Source: Tsukamurella conjunctivitidis
GTDB taxonomy: Bacteria > Actinomycetota > Actinomycetes > Mycobacteriales > Mycobacteriaceae
DNA length: 64,000 bases
Assembly (NCBI RefSeq): GCF_007858475.1
Contig: NZ_VIGX01000004.1
Coordinates: 248,001-312,000 of the forward strand
Direction: 5' to 3'
The translations under genes were made by a program, and so were the position numbers. Positions 1 through 7,042 of this stretch are shown piece by piece (positions within the stretch are counted from its first letter, which is position 1; every line of letters starts with the position of its first letter). The notes beneath the pieces were generated by a model that saw nothing but the letters and a program-made list of their open reading frames with translations, had not been told where the DNA came from and did no database searches.

Positions 1-695
1 CCGATCGAGACGACCGGGTTCGACGGGGCGAGGAAGACCACGTCGGCCTCCTCGATAGCGGCGAGCGCGGCCCGCGAGGCCTGGGCCTTTCCGGACCCGG
101 GGCCGTCGGCCCCGCCCACCTGGGCGAAGCCGAAGGTCTCGATATCGGCGCGGTAGCGCACCCACCACTCCTGGAAGTGGATGGCCTTCTTGGCGCCGTC
201 GGTGGAATCGGGGTCCGCGACCACGACGTGCGTCTCGTGCCGCCCGTCCGTCGCGGGCAGCAGTCGCACGCCCGGCTGCCAGCGGTTGCACAGCGCCGCG
301 GTGACGTCGGTGAGCGGATACCCGGAACTCAGCATCTGGGTGCGGATGAGGTGGGTGGCGAGGTCGCGGTCGCCGAGGCCGAACCAGTCCGGATCGGCGC
401 CGTACTTCGCGAGCTCCTCCTTGGCGTGCCACGTCTCGTTGCGGTGACCCCAGCCGCGCTCGGTGTCGATGCCGCCGCCGAGCGTGTACATGCAGGTGTC
501 GAGGTCGGGGCAGATCCGCACGCCGTGCATCCACGCGTCGTCGCCCACGTTCACCACCGCGGTCACCGCATCGCCGGCCGCGCCGCCCGGGTCCGCGCCG
601 TCCTTCTCCGGGAACGTCGTCACCCCGAAGCGCTCCCGCGCGCCCTCGAGGAACCGCGCACCGCCGACACCGCCCACCAGCACCGTCACCTTCAC
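1..695 (-). CDS. fbiA: 2-phospho-L-lactate transferase FbiA (CofD), 3' end cut by window
   Basis: Coenzyme F420 biosynthesis: joins a phosphoenolpyruvate- or lactate-derived phosphonucleotide to the deazaflavin Fo. The GTG at 693-695 opens MKVTVLVGGVGGARFLEG, the typical N-terminal nucleotide-binding start of the CofD family. The frame stays open to the window edge, where LAPSNPVVSI is the family's conserved phosphate-binding stretch. About 231 of the usual ~330 residues are present. It is divergent from whiB2, the same fbiA/whiB2 arrangement as in mycobacteria, so fbiB probably follows outside the window. The start rests on the family N-terminus; no clear Shine-Dalgarno was identified. Confidence 0.93.
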   Translation of the reverse strand, partial: MKVTVLVGGVGGARFLEGARERFGVTTFPEKDGADPGGAAGDAVTAVVNVGDDAWMHGVRICPDLDTCMYTLGGGIDTERGWGHRNETWHAKEELAKYGADPDWFGLGDRDLATHLIRTQMLSSGYPLTDVTAALCNRWQPGVRLLPATDGRHETHVVVADPDSTDGAKKAIHFQEWWVRYRADIETFGFAQVGGADGPGSGKAQASRAALAAIEEADVVFLAPSNPVVSI

Positions 696-918
696 GGGTT
701 CGAGCGTAATGGTCGCCCGGCGACCGCCGCCGCCACGGGTCGCGGCGGTCGGGGAGGTCGCGCGAACGCCCCGTTTCCTGGCATGATCGAAGGCGCGACG
801 CGGCCCCGGTGGTGCGTCGGCGAGCGCGTGTGAAATATGACGCGGATCACATCTCAACCACGTGTCGAGGCCTCGCATCCGGCCGTCCAGGTGGTATTAG
901 CTAATTTCCCGGTTCAGC

Positions 919-951
919 TTGACGTGGCGGCTTTGCACGTGTGTAATCACA
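919..951 (+). promoter_or_regulatory. whiB2 promoter with palindrome over the -10
   Basis: A sigma-A type promoter, TTGACG (919-924), 17 nt, TGTAAT (942-947), predicts a start near 954 and a leader of about 90 nt before whiB2. The -10 is embedded in a 4+4 bp inverted repeat TGTG-TAAT-CACA (940-951). The rest of the 700-1044 intergenic region holds no gene that I can support. Confidence 0.6.
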
Positions 952-1044
952 ATCGTGTCATTCAGTGCGGCGTGATCTTCGCCGGCGGGGCATGCAGACC
1001 GAAAGACCATCGAACACCACGAAAGCAACGAGGGAGGCGGGCCG

Positions 1045-1371
1045 ATGACGATCGACGCTCATCGTGAACCGTTCGGAAGCTTCTCCGGTGGGTCCAGCCG
1101 CGCGCACTTGAGTGTCGTGCCCGCGGGTTTCGAGGAACTCTACGAGGCCGTCGAGGATCAGTGGCAGGACCGCGCACTGTGCTCGCAGACGGATCCCGAG
1201 GCGTTCTTCCCCGAGAAGGGCGGCTCCACTCGCGAGGCCAAGCGCATCTGCCTGGGCTGCGAGGTGCGCAACGAGTGCCTCGAGTACGCCCTCCAGAAGG
1301 ACGAGCGCTTCGGCATCTGGGGTGGTCTGTCCGAGCGTGAGCGCCGCAAGCTCAAGCGCGGCATCATCTGA
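1045..1371 (+). CDS. whiB2: WhiB-family iron-sulfur regulator, WhiB2/WhmD type
   Basis: A 108-residue WhiB-like protein, a 4Fe-4S transcription factor that in mycobacteria (WhmD/WhiB2) controls septation and cell division. Four cysteine ligands are visible at 46, 69, 72 and 78 (C-X22-C-X2-C-X5-C), followed by the family turn FGIWGGLSERERR and a basic tail KLKRGII that contacts DNA or sigma factor. The ATG is preceded by GAGGGAGG with suitable spacing. It sits divergent from fbiA and upstream of the Rv3259-manB-manA block, the position of whiB2 in M. tuberculosis. Subfamily assignment relies on context plus the long N-terminus; paralogues share the core motif. Confidence 0.95.
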   Translation: MTIDAHREPFGSFSGGSSRAHLSVVPAGFEELYEAVEDQWQDRALCSQTDPEAFFPEKGGSTREAKRICLGCEVRNECLEYALQKDERFGIWGGLSERERRKLKRGII

Positions 1372-1373
1372 TC

Positions 1374-1441
1374 GTTCGTCGTACGGCGGCCGTCGCTCGC
1401 GCGGCGGCGCGCTACGACGAACCCGTCGCGCGGGCGCGACG
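1374..1441 (+). terminator. tandem hairpins after whiB2
   Basis: Two perfect inverted repeats follow the whiB2 stop: GTTCGTCGTA (1374-1383) with TACGACGAAC (1413-1422) around a GC-rich loop, then CGTCGCGC (1424-1431) with GCGCGACG (1434-1441). They lie between convergent genes and could stop transcription from both sides. There is no U-tract. Confidence 0.6.
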
Positions 1442-1486
1442 GCATCGCATCGCCCGCGGAGTTCGCCTCGTCCCGATGCGCGATCG

Positions 1487-1987
1487 TCAGAGCGCGTCCG
1501 GGCCGGCGAGCAGAGTCTCCTCCGTCACGCCGAGGTAGTCGCTGATCTGGTGCACCAGGATCGCGAGGATCTCCTCCAGCAGATCGCTCTCCGTCTTCGC
1601 CCGACGTTGCAGGGGGCGGCGGAACAGGATCAGTCGCGCCCTCGTGCGGTTCCCCCGCCGGTCGATCCCCACGGGCACCATGCGCGCCAACGGGATCGGG
1701 CCGTCGGCCTCCACCTCCGCGGGCCACGACACCGCATCCGGATCGTGGGGCAGGATTCCCGGCACGTCGTCGACGGCGATGTCCAGGTCGGTCAACCGGT
1801 CGTGCCACAGCGAGTCGATCTCGGCGAAGGCGTCGAGGACCACCTCGTCGAAGTCCTGCGACCGCGTGCGATAGGCGGGGAGGTCGCGGGGCACCAGCGG
1901 CCCACGCAGCCCGTGGCCGCGCCGGTCGCGCGATACGCGGCGGCGCAGTCGCGCGCCGCTCGTGGGCGTCCCTCTCCTGCTTCTCAT
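1487..1987 (-). CDS. metallopeptidase-family protein with degenerate zinc site (Rv3259-like)
   Basis: A 166-residue protein convergent with whiB2, equivalent by position to mycobacterial Rv3259. The C-terminal half resembles the zincin-like metallopeptidase family, in which an HEXXH helix is followed by LGV. Here the helix reads VHQISDYLGV, so the catalytic Glu is Gln and the second zinc His is Asp; a classical metalloprotease activity is therefore unlikely. The N-terminus is very Arg-rich (about 30 residues). The ATG at 1985-1987 has TAGACT 9 nt upstream and no Shine-Dalgarno, suggesting a very short or absent leader. The function is unknown; a non-catalytic or RNA-associated role is possible. 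Confidence 0.8.
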   Translation of the reverse strand: MRSRRGTPTSGARLRRRVSRDRRGHGLRGPLVPRDLPAYRTRSQDFDEVVLDAFAEIDSLWHDRLTDLDIAVDDVPGILPHDPDAVSWPAEVEADGPIPLARMVPVGIDRRGNRTRARLILFRRPLQRRAKTESDLLEEILAILVHQISDYLGVTEETLLAGPDAL

Positions 1988-2075
1988 CGTGTTCTCAGTC
2001 TAGGTGGAAGCGCCGCGGACGGCCGCCGCGGACGGCCGAACGGTGTGTCGGGAGCGCGGCGCCGCGGCCACGGGT

Positions 2076-2081
2076 TAACCT
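2076..2081 (+). promoter_or_regulatory. leaderless -10 box for DUF3499 gene
   Basis: TAACCT lies 7 nt before the GTG at 2089 and no Shine-Dalgarno is present, so transcription should begin at the start codon. Confidence 0.6.
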
Positions 2082-2088
2082 TCTTGCT

Positions 2089-2574
2089 GTGAACTCCGTC
2101 CGTCAGTGCTGCCGCCCCGGCTGCAGGAACCACGCCGTGGCGACGCTGACGTTCGACTACCGCCAGTCGATCGCCGTGTTGGGCCCGCTGGGAACCACGA
2201 GCGAGCCCCATTCCTGGGACCTCTGCGAGTTCCACGCCACCCGTATGACGGCGCCCCGCGGCTGGGAGATGCTGCGCAACCTCCCCGCCTACAGCGCCGC
2301 CTCGGTGGGGAGCGCCGCCCTCGACGACGACCTCACCGCGCTGGCCGACACCGTGCACGAGCGCGCCGCCCGCGAGCAGGGTCGCCACAGCACCGAGCCC
2401 ACCGACGCGCCGCTGCGCTCGCTGCCGCCGATCGGCGCCATGCGTCCCGTGCACGACGGACTCGGCGGCTCCCCGCTCACCCCGTCGGCCAAGCCCGCGG
2501 GATCCGGGCCCAAGCACGCGGCGCCGTCGGGCCGCCGCGGCCATCTTCGGGTCCTTCCCGACCCGGTCGACTGA
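2089..2574 (+). CDS. DUF3499 protein (Rv3258c-like)
   Basis: A 161-residue actinobacterial DUF3499 protein. The conserved part is the first ~65 residues: a CCRPGC motif, the core AVATLTFDYRQSIAVLGPLG, then WDLCEFHATRMTAPRGWEM, with Cys/His pairs that could bind a metal. The remainder is low-complexity Pro/Gly/Ser sequence. It precedes manB as Rv3258c precedes Rv3257c. The GTG start follows a -10 box at 7 nt, so the mRNA is probably leaderless. No biochemical function is established for the family; the Cys/His pattern suggests a small zinc-ribbon-like module (inference). Confidence 0.88.
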   Translation: MNSVRQCCRPGCRNHAVATLTFDYRQSIAVLGPLGTTSEPHSWDLCEFHATRMTAPRGWEMLRNLPAYSAASVGSAALDDDLTALADTVHERAAREQGRHSTEPTDAPLRSLPPIGAMRPVHDGLGGSPLTPSAKPAGSGPKHAAPSGRRGHLRVLPDPVD

Positions 2575-2703
2575 GAGTCGCCCGAGAAGCCGTCACTCCC
2601 TCCGCGTCGGATGTCCGTCCGTGTCCTGATTGCCGATAGGGTGGGGCGTCCGTAACGGGGCCCGCCGGGTACCCGAATGCCGTTCACGAGGAGGTCGTCG
2701 AGC

Positions 2704-4074
2704 GTGGTTCGAGCGCTGGAGTCGGTGCAGGCTGTCATCAAGGCGTACGACGTGCGCGGCCTCGTCGGGGAGCAGATCGATGAGGCCTTCGTCCGCGACG
2801 TGGGCGCGGCCTTCGGCGCGCTGATCCGCGGCGAGGGCGCCACCGACGCCGTCGTGGGCCACGACATGCGCGACTCGTCGCCGACGCTGTCCGCGGCGTT
2901 CGCCGAGGGTGTCACCGCGCAGGGCGTGAACGTCACGCTCATCGGCCTCGCCTCCACCGACGAGCTGTACTTCGCCTCCGGCCTGCTCGATCGCCCCGGC
3001 GCGATGTTCACCGCCTCGCACAACCCGGCCGCGTACAACGGCATCAAGCTGTGCCGGGCCGGCGCCAAGCCGGTCGGGCAGGAGACGGGGCTGGGGGCCA
3101 TCACCGAGCAGGTGGCGAACGGCGTCCCGTCGTACGACGGTGCGCCCGGCCGGGTGTCCGAGCGCGACGTGCTCGACGAGTACGGCGACTACCTGCGCGG
3201 GCTCGTCGACCTGTCCGGGTCGCGCCCGCTGCGGGTGGCCGTCGACGCCGGCAACGGCATGGGCGGCTTCACCGTGCCCTCGGTCCTCGGGCCCGTCGAG
3301 GCGCTCGACGTGCGGGCGCTGTTCTTCGAGCTCGACGGTAACTTCCCGAACCACGAGGCCAACCCGCTCGACCCGAAGAACCTCGTCGACCTGCAGAAGT
3401 TCGTCGTCGAGCAGGGCGCCGACATCGGCCTCGCCTTCGACGGCGACGCCGACCGCTGCTTCGTGGTGGACGAGAAGGGGGAGCCGGTGTCCCCGTCGGC
3501 GGTGACGGCGCTGGTCGCGGAGCGGGAGCTCGCGAAGAACCCGGGCGCCACCGTGATCCACAACCTCATCACGTCGAAGGCGGTGCCGGAGATCATCGTG
3601 GAGAACGGCGGCACCCCCGTGCGGACGCGTGTCGGGCACTCCTTCATCAAGGCGCAGATGGCCGAGACCGGCGCCGTGTTCGGCGGCGAGCACTCCGCGC
3701 ACTACTACTTCCGCGAGTTCTGGGGCGCCGACTCCGGGATGCTCGCGGCCATGCACGTGCTCGCCGCCCTCGGGGAGCAGGACGCACCGCTGTCGGAGCT
3801 CATGGGCGGCTACGACCGGTACGCCGCGTCGGGCGAGATCAACTCGACGGTGGCCGATCAGGGCGAGCGCACCCGCGCCGTACTCGATGCTTTCGCAGAC
3901 GAAATCCAGAGCACCGATGAACTGGACGGCGTGACGGTACAGTTGGATTCGGGCGCCTGGTTCAACCTGCGCGCTTCCAACACCGAGCCGCTGCTCCGGC
4001 TGAACGTCGAGGCCGCGACCACGGACGAGGTGCGCGCGTTGACCGAGCGGATCCTGGCGATCGTACGTGCCTGA
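2704..4074 (+). CDS. manB: phosphomannomutase/phosphoglucomutase ManB
   Basis: Interconverts mannose-6-phosphate and mannose-1-phosphate, feeding GDP-mannose for lipoarabinomannan, PIMs and glycoproteins; the class may also act on glucose phosphates. The 456-residue protein is a complete alpha-D-phosphohexomutase: active-site loop TASHNP with phosphoserine S105, metal loop DGDADR (D246, D248, D250), sugar loop GGEHSAHYYF, and a C-terminal phosphate-binding ASNTEPLLRLNVEA. The GTG at 2704 is chosen over the in-frame GTG-type start at 2677 because AGGAGG (2689-2694) lies 9 nt upstream and the N-terminus then matches mycobacterial ManB. It is followed co-directionally by the SIS gene and manA. 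Confidence 0.96.
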   Translation: MVRALESVQAVIKAYDVRGLVGEQIDEAFVRDVGAAFGALIRGEGATDAVVGHDMRDSSPTLSAAFAEGVTAQGVNVTLIGLASTDELYFASGLLDRPGAMFTASHNPAAYNGIKLCRAGAKPVGQETGLGAITEQVANGVPSYDGAPGRVSERDVLDEYGDYLRGLVDLSGSRPLRVAVDAGNGMGGFTVPSVLGPVEALDVRALFFELDGNFPNHEANPLDPKNLVDLQKFVVEQGADIGLAFDGDADRCFVVDEKGEPVSPSAVTALVAERELAKNPGATVIHNLITSKAVPEIIVENGGTPVRTRVGHSFIKAQMAETGAVFGGEHSAHYYFREFWGADSGMLAAMHVLAALGEQDAPLSELMGGYDRYAASGEINSTVADQGERTRAVLDAFADEIQSTDELDGVTVQLDSGAWFNLRASNTEPLLRLNVEAATTDEVRALTERILAIVRA

Positions 4075-4143
4075 TCGCGCACTGTGCCCCGGCGGTCGGA
4101 ACGGCGCCGGCGGGGCGCAACGCCGATGGGACGGGAGGAAGCC

Positions 4144-5250
4144 GTGACCGAGATCACCGATCTCGACGATCCGGCGGGCCTGATCGCGGCCGACGTGGGC
4201 GGGCACCTGCGTGCCGCGGCGCTCGCGGGCGCACAGGCACGCGCGGTCGCCACCGCCGTCGACGAGGGCGCGCTCGCGCAGCTCGACGGCCTCGCCCCGC
4301 GCGCGGTCGTCGTGGTCTGCGGTGCGGGTCCGGCGGCGGCCGCCGCCGGCTTCGTCGAGGCCCTCACCGCCGGCCGGTTCGACGTGCCGCTGGTCCGCTC
4401 CACCGAGCTGCCGCCCTGGGTGGGCGCGCTCGATGTGGTGGTCGTCTGCGGATTCGACGCGGGCGATCTCGTGCTCGCCCGCGCCATCGCCACGGCCTCG
4501 CGCCGCGGCGCCGTGGTCGTGGTCGCCGTCCCCATGGAGGGCCCGGTCGCCGAGGCGGCCGCCGGGCGCACCGTCGACCTCTCGCCGCGCCTGCGGGTGC
4601 CCGAGCGGTTCGGCTTCGTCGGCGTCGCCGCCGCGTTGCTCGCCGTTCTCGGGCGCCTCGCGGGAACCGACCGCGGCGACGCCCCCGGGGAGGGCTTCCT
4701 GCACACGCTCGCCGAGACCCTCGACGACGAGGCCGTGCGCGGTGCGCCGGACCGTGACATCGAGTCCAATCCCGCGAAACGCCTCGCCGCCCGCATGACG
4801 GGCCGACGGGTCGCTCTCACCGCCGACACCGCGCCGGGGCTCGCCGTCGCGGAACACGCGGCGTCGCAGGCGCTCACGCTCGGCGGACAGGTGGTCGCCG
4901 CGGTGGGGCTCGCCGACGTCGAACTGGCCACGCCGGAGCTGACCTCCGCGCCGTCCGGCGGGGCGCTGGAGACCGGAGCCGCGGTGGACCCGCTGTTCCA
5001 CGACCCGTTCCTCGACGGTCCCGCGGCGCAGACTCCGCTGCGGGTCCTGATCCTGACCACGGAGCAGCGCGCGCCGATGGTGGAGGCGCGGCTGCGCGCC
5101 CTGCCCGACGTGGAGTCGCTGCCCGTCGACGAGGGCGCGGAGCGCTCGCCGGAGACGGCGGGCCCGCGCGCGGACGCGCTGGACCTCCTCGCGCTCGCGG
5201 TACGGTTCGATCTCGCGTCGGTCTACCGGCGCCTGACGGGGGAGGCGTGA
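4144..5250 (+). CDS. SIS-domain/TobH-like protein (Rv3256c-like)
   Basis: A 368-residue protein lying between manB and manA, the position of mycobacterial Rv3256c. It resembles the TobH/phosphosugar-isomerase (SIS) group: Rossmann-like segments such as AVVVVCGAGPAAAAAGFVEA and DVVVVCGFDAGDLVLA, and a second half with RVALTADT. Clear catalytic residues of a known isomerase are not recognised. The GTG at 4144 is preferred because GGGAGG ends 5 nt upstream; an ATG at 4126 is in frame. Its TGA overlaps the manA ATG (ATGA), so translation is coupled and a role in mannose-phosphate metabolism is likely. The exact reaction is unknown. Confidence 0.82.
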   Translation: MTEITDLDDPAGLIAADVGGHLRAAALAGAQARAVATAVDEGALAQLDGLAPRAVVVVCGAGPAAAAAGFVEALTAGRFDVPLVRSTELPPWVGALDVVVVCGFDAGDLVLARAIATASRRGAVVVVAVPMEGPVAEAAAGRTVDLSPRLRVPERFGFVGVAAALLAVLGRLAGTDRGDAPGEGFLHTLAETLDDEAVRGAPDRDIESNPAKRLAARMTGRRVALTADTAPGLAVAEHAASQALTLGGQVVAAVGLADVELATPELTSAPSGGALETGAAVDPLFHDPFLDGPAAQTPLRVLILTTEQRAPMVEARLRALPDVESLPVDEGAERSPETAGPRADALDLLALAVRFDLASVYRRLTGEA

Positions 5251-6491
5251 TGCAGCGGATCGAGGGAGTCATCCGGCCGTACGCCTGGGGCTCGCGCACG
5301 GTCCTGGCGACGATGCAGGGTCGGCACGTGCCGTCGAATCACCCGGAGGCCGAGCTGTGGTTCGGCGCGCACCCCGCCGATCCCGCCAAGCTCTACGACG
5401 CCTCCGACACCGCGACCGACGGCGACCTGCTGTCCGCGATCGGCGCCGACCTCGACGGTCAGCTGGGACCCACGTGCCGGGGCGACTTCGGCGACCGGCT
5501 GCCCTACCTGGTGAAGGTCCTCGCGGCGGACGAGCCGCTCTCGCTGCAGGCGCATCCCTCGAGGGAGCAGGCCGAGGAGGGCTTCGCCCGGGAGAACGCC
5601 GCCGGCATCCCGCTCGACGCGCCCGAGCGCAACTACCGCGACGCCGCGCACAAACCGGAGGTCGTGATCGCGCTGAGCCGGTTCGAGGCTCTGGCCGGCT
5701 TCCGCGACCCGGCCGTCACCGTCGAACTGCTGCGGGTGCTGGCCGTGCCCGAACTGGACAGCTACCTGGGGCTGCTCGCCGGGCAGCCGGACTCGCAGGG
5801 CCTGCGCGCGCTGGTCACCACGTGGATCACCTTGCCGCAGCCCGCGCTGGCGGTGCTGGTGCCCGCGGTGCTCGGCGGCTGCGTGCGGTACCTGGAGAGC
5901 GGGGCGGAGCGGTTCAAGGGGGAGGCGCAGCTCGCGCTGACGCTGGGGGAGCGCTACCCGGACGACGCCGGGGTGCTGGCGGCGCTGCTGCTCAACCGGA
6001 TCGTGCTGGAACCGGGGCAGGCCCTGTACCTCTCCGCGGGCAACCTGCACGCCTACGTGAGCGGCGCGGCCGTGGAGGTCATGGCGAACTCCGACAACGT
6101 GCTCCGCGGCGGACTGACCCCCAAGCACGTCGACGTGCCGGAGCTGCTGCGGGTGCTGGACTTCACGCCTCGCGCACCGTCGGACCTGGCGCCCCGGACC
6201 TCGACGGTCGGCCCCGAGGTGGTCTTCGCGACGCCCGCGCCGGAGTTCCGGGTCTCGCGGGTGCGGCTCGACGGGACCGCGCTCAAGCGCGCGGCGTCGG
6301 TGGAGCTGGACGCACGCGGCCCGCAGCTGCTCGTGGTCACCGACGGATCGGTGACGGTGCGCAGTGCGGGCAGGGCGATCGACGTGCCCGCGGGCAGCGG
6401 CCTGTGGATGGCCGCCTCGGACCCGGGCGTCGTGGTGACGGCCCACTCACCGGCGGCGGAGTTCTTCCGCACGCTGGTGGGCGGGCATTAG
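5250..6491 (+). CDS. manA: mannose-6-phosphate isomerase, class I
   Basis: Zinc enzyme interconverting fructose-6-phosphate and mannose-6-phosphate, the entry step to mannose donors. In 413 residues it shows the N-terminal PYAWGSRT, a zinc pair in LQAHPS (Q100, H102), the motif HKPE (134-137), and the signature SAGNLHAYVSGAAVEVMA followed by SDNVLRGGLTPKHVDVPELL. Length and motif order are those of type I PMI. The ATG at 5250 overlaps the previous stop; GGGGGAGG lies just upstream. An in-frame GTG one codon earlier cannot be excluded. With manB it makes a mannose-1-phosphate supply operon. Confidence 0.96.
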   Translation: MQRIEGVIRPYAWGSRTVLATMQGRHVPSNHPEAELWFGAHPADPAKLYDASDTATDGDLLSAIGADLDGQLGPTCRGDFGDRLPYLVKVLAADEPLSLQAHPSREQAEEGFARENAAGIPLDAPERNYRDAAHKPEVVIALSRFEALAGFRDPAVTVELLRVLAVPELDSYLGLLAGQPDSQGLRALVTTWITLPQPALAVLVPAVLGGCVRYLESGAERFKGEAQLALTLGERYPDDAGVLAALLLNRIVLEPGQALYLSAGNLHAYVSGAAVEVMANSDNVLRGGLTPKHVDVPELLRVLDFTPRAPSDLAPRTSTVGPEVVFATPAPEFRVSRVRLDGTALKRAASVELDARGPQLLVVTDGSVTVRSAGRAIDVPAGSGLWMAASDPGVVVTAHSPAAEFFRTLVGGH

Positions 6492-6503
6492 ATCACCGAG
6501 GGA

Positions 6504-6707
6504 TCAGCAGCCGCCGAGGTTCTCGTAGAAGGTCTCGGGGATGTCGAAGGTCTGCATGTTCGCCACGGCGACGGCCTCGGGCTGTGCCTTGCTGAGCACG
6601 GCGAGCGGCTTGCCGTCGCGCGTGAGCAGCACGTCGTCGCCGCCCTCGACGATGCTGAGGAGCTGGGCGACGGTCTGATCGGTGGTGTGCGCGAAAGTCT
6701 TGGTCAT
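6504..6707 (-). CDS. Phd/YefM-like antitoxin, no toxin gene beside it
   Basis: A 67-residue protein with the Phd/YefM antitoxin fold signature: TVAQLLSIVEGGDDVLLTR then DGKPLAVLSK, i.e. the beta-hairpin that binds DNA, followed by a short acidic C-terminal tail (TFDIPETFYENLGGC) where these antitoxins bind their toxin. No RelE/Doc/VapC-type ORF lies next to it; manA is on one side and the divergent peptide/ABC genes on the other. The ATG has TACCGT 7 nt upstream (TTGGCG 17 nt further), so it is probably leaderless and autoregulated through the adjacent palindrome. It could be an orphan antitoxin, a remnant, or a stand-alone repressor. Confidence 0.8.
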   Translation of the reverse strand: MTKTFAHTTDQTVAQLLSIVEGGDDVLLTRDGKPLAVLSKAQPEAVAVANMQTFDIPETFYENLGGC

Positions 6708-6714
6708 AGGCCCG

Positions 6715-6770
6715 ACGGTAAGTGTTACTCGGCGGTACGCCAACAGTTTTCGCGTACCGGCCAGTAACAC
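6715..6770 (-). promoter_or_regulatory. antitoxin promoter overlapped by nested palindrome
   Basis: On the minus strand the promoter reads TTGGCG (6743-6738), 17 nt, TACCGT (6720-6715), 7 nt to ATG. A nested inverted repeat covers it: outer arms GTGTTACT (6722-6729) / AGTAACAC (6763-6770) and inner arms GGTACGC (6734-6740) / GCGTACC (6752-6758), centred on an 11-nt T-rich loop. Two arms lie inside the -35/-10 spacer, the expected place for autorepression. Confidence 0.7.
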
Positions 6771-6900
6771 CCGCGGGTAACTTCGCGGCCTCCCATACGA
6801 CTGCCAGCTCCGCGGCAGAGGACGCCCAGACACCGCCGCCAGAGTGGTCCTTGCACATCGGAAACAGGCCGAACGGGCCGCGACGCAAGGAGATGAACAC

Positions 6901-7029
6901 ATGGCAGCACCGGGACAGGGCAACGGTCAGGGACAGCGACCGGGTCAGCCGAAGCCGCAGCAGCCCCAGCGCCGCCGCGTGCGTCGGTGGAACCCACAGG
7001 CGCGCCGGTGGGACTGGGTCTGGCAGTGA
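6901..7029 (+). CDS. 42-residue Gln/Gly/Pro-Arg-Trp peptide, possible exported peptide
   Basis: A small ORF with a good start: AAGGAG about 9 nt before the ATG. The N-terminal half is Gly/Gln/Pro-rich and flexible. The C-terminal half is basic and Trp-rich, RRWNPQARRWDWVWQ, with an imperfect RRW(N/D) repeat and four Trp in the last 13 residues. The stop lies 13 nt before the ABC exporter ATG, whose own GAGGAG sits in the gap, so the two genes should be co-translated. No signal peptide or modification enzyme is visible nearby. Possible roles: peptide substrate or regulator of the exporter, or a Trp-sensing leader peptide. I do not recognise a family. Confidence 0.62.
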   Translation: MAAPGQGNGQGQRPGQPKPQQPQRRRVRRWNPQARRWDWVWQ

Positions 7030-7042
7030 CCCGAGGAGTCCG

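Noticed and set aside
4084-4143. N-terminal extension of the SIS-domain gene.
   Set aside because: GGGAGG 5 nt before the GTG at 4144 is the better site; the extension is Arg/Gly-rich and out of family.
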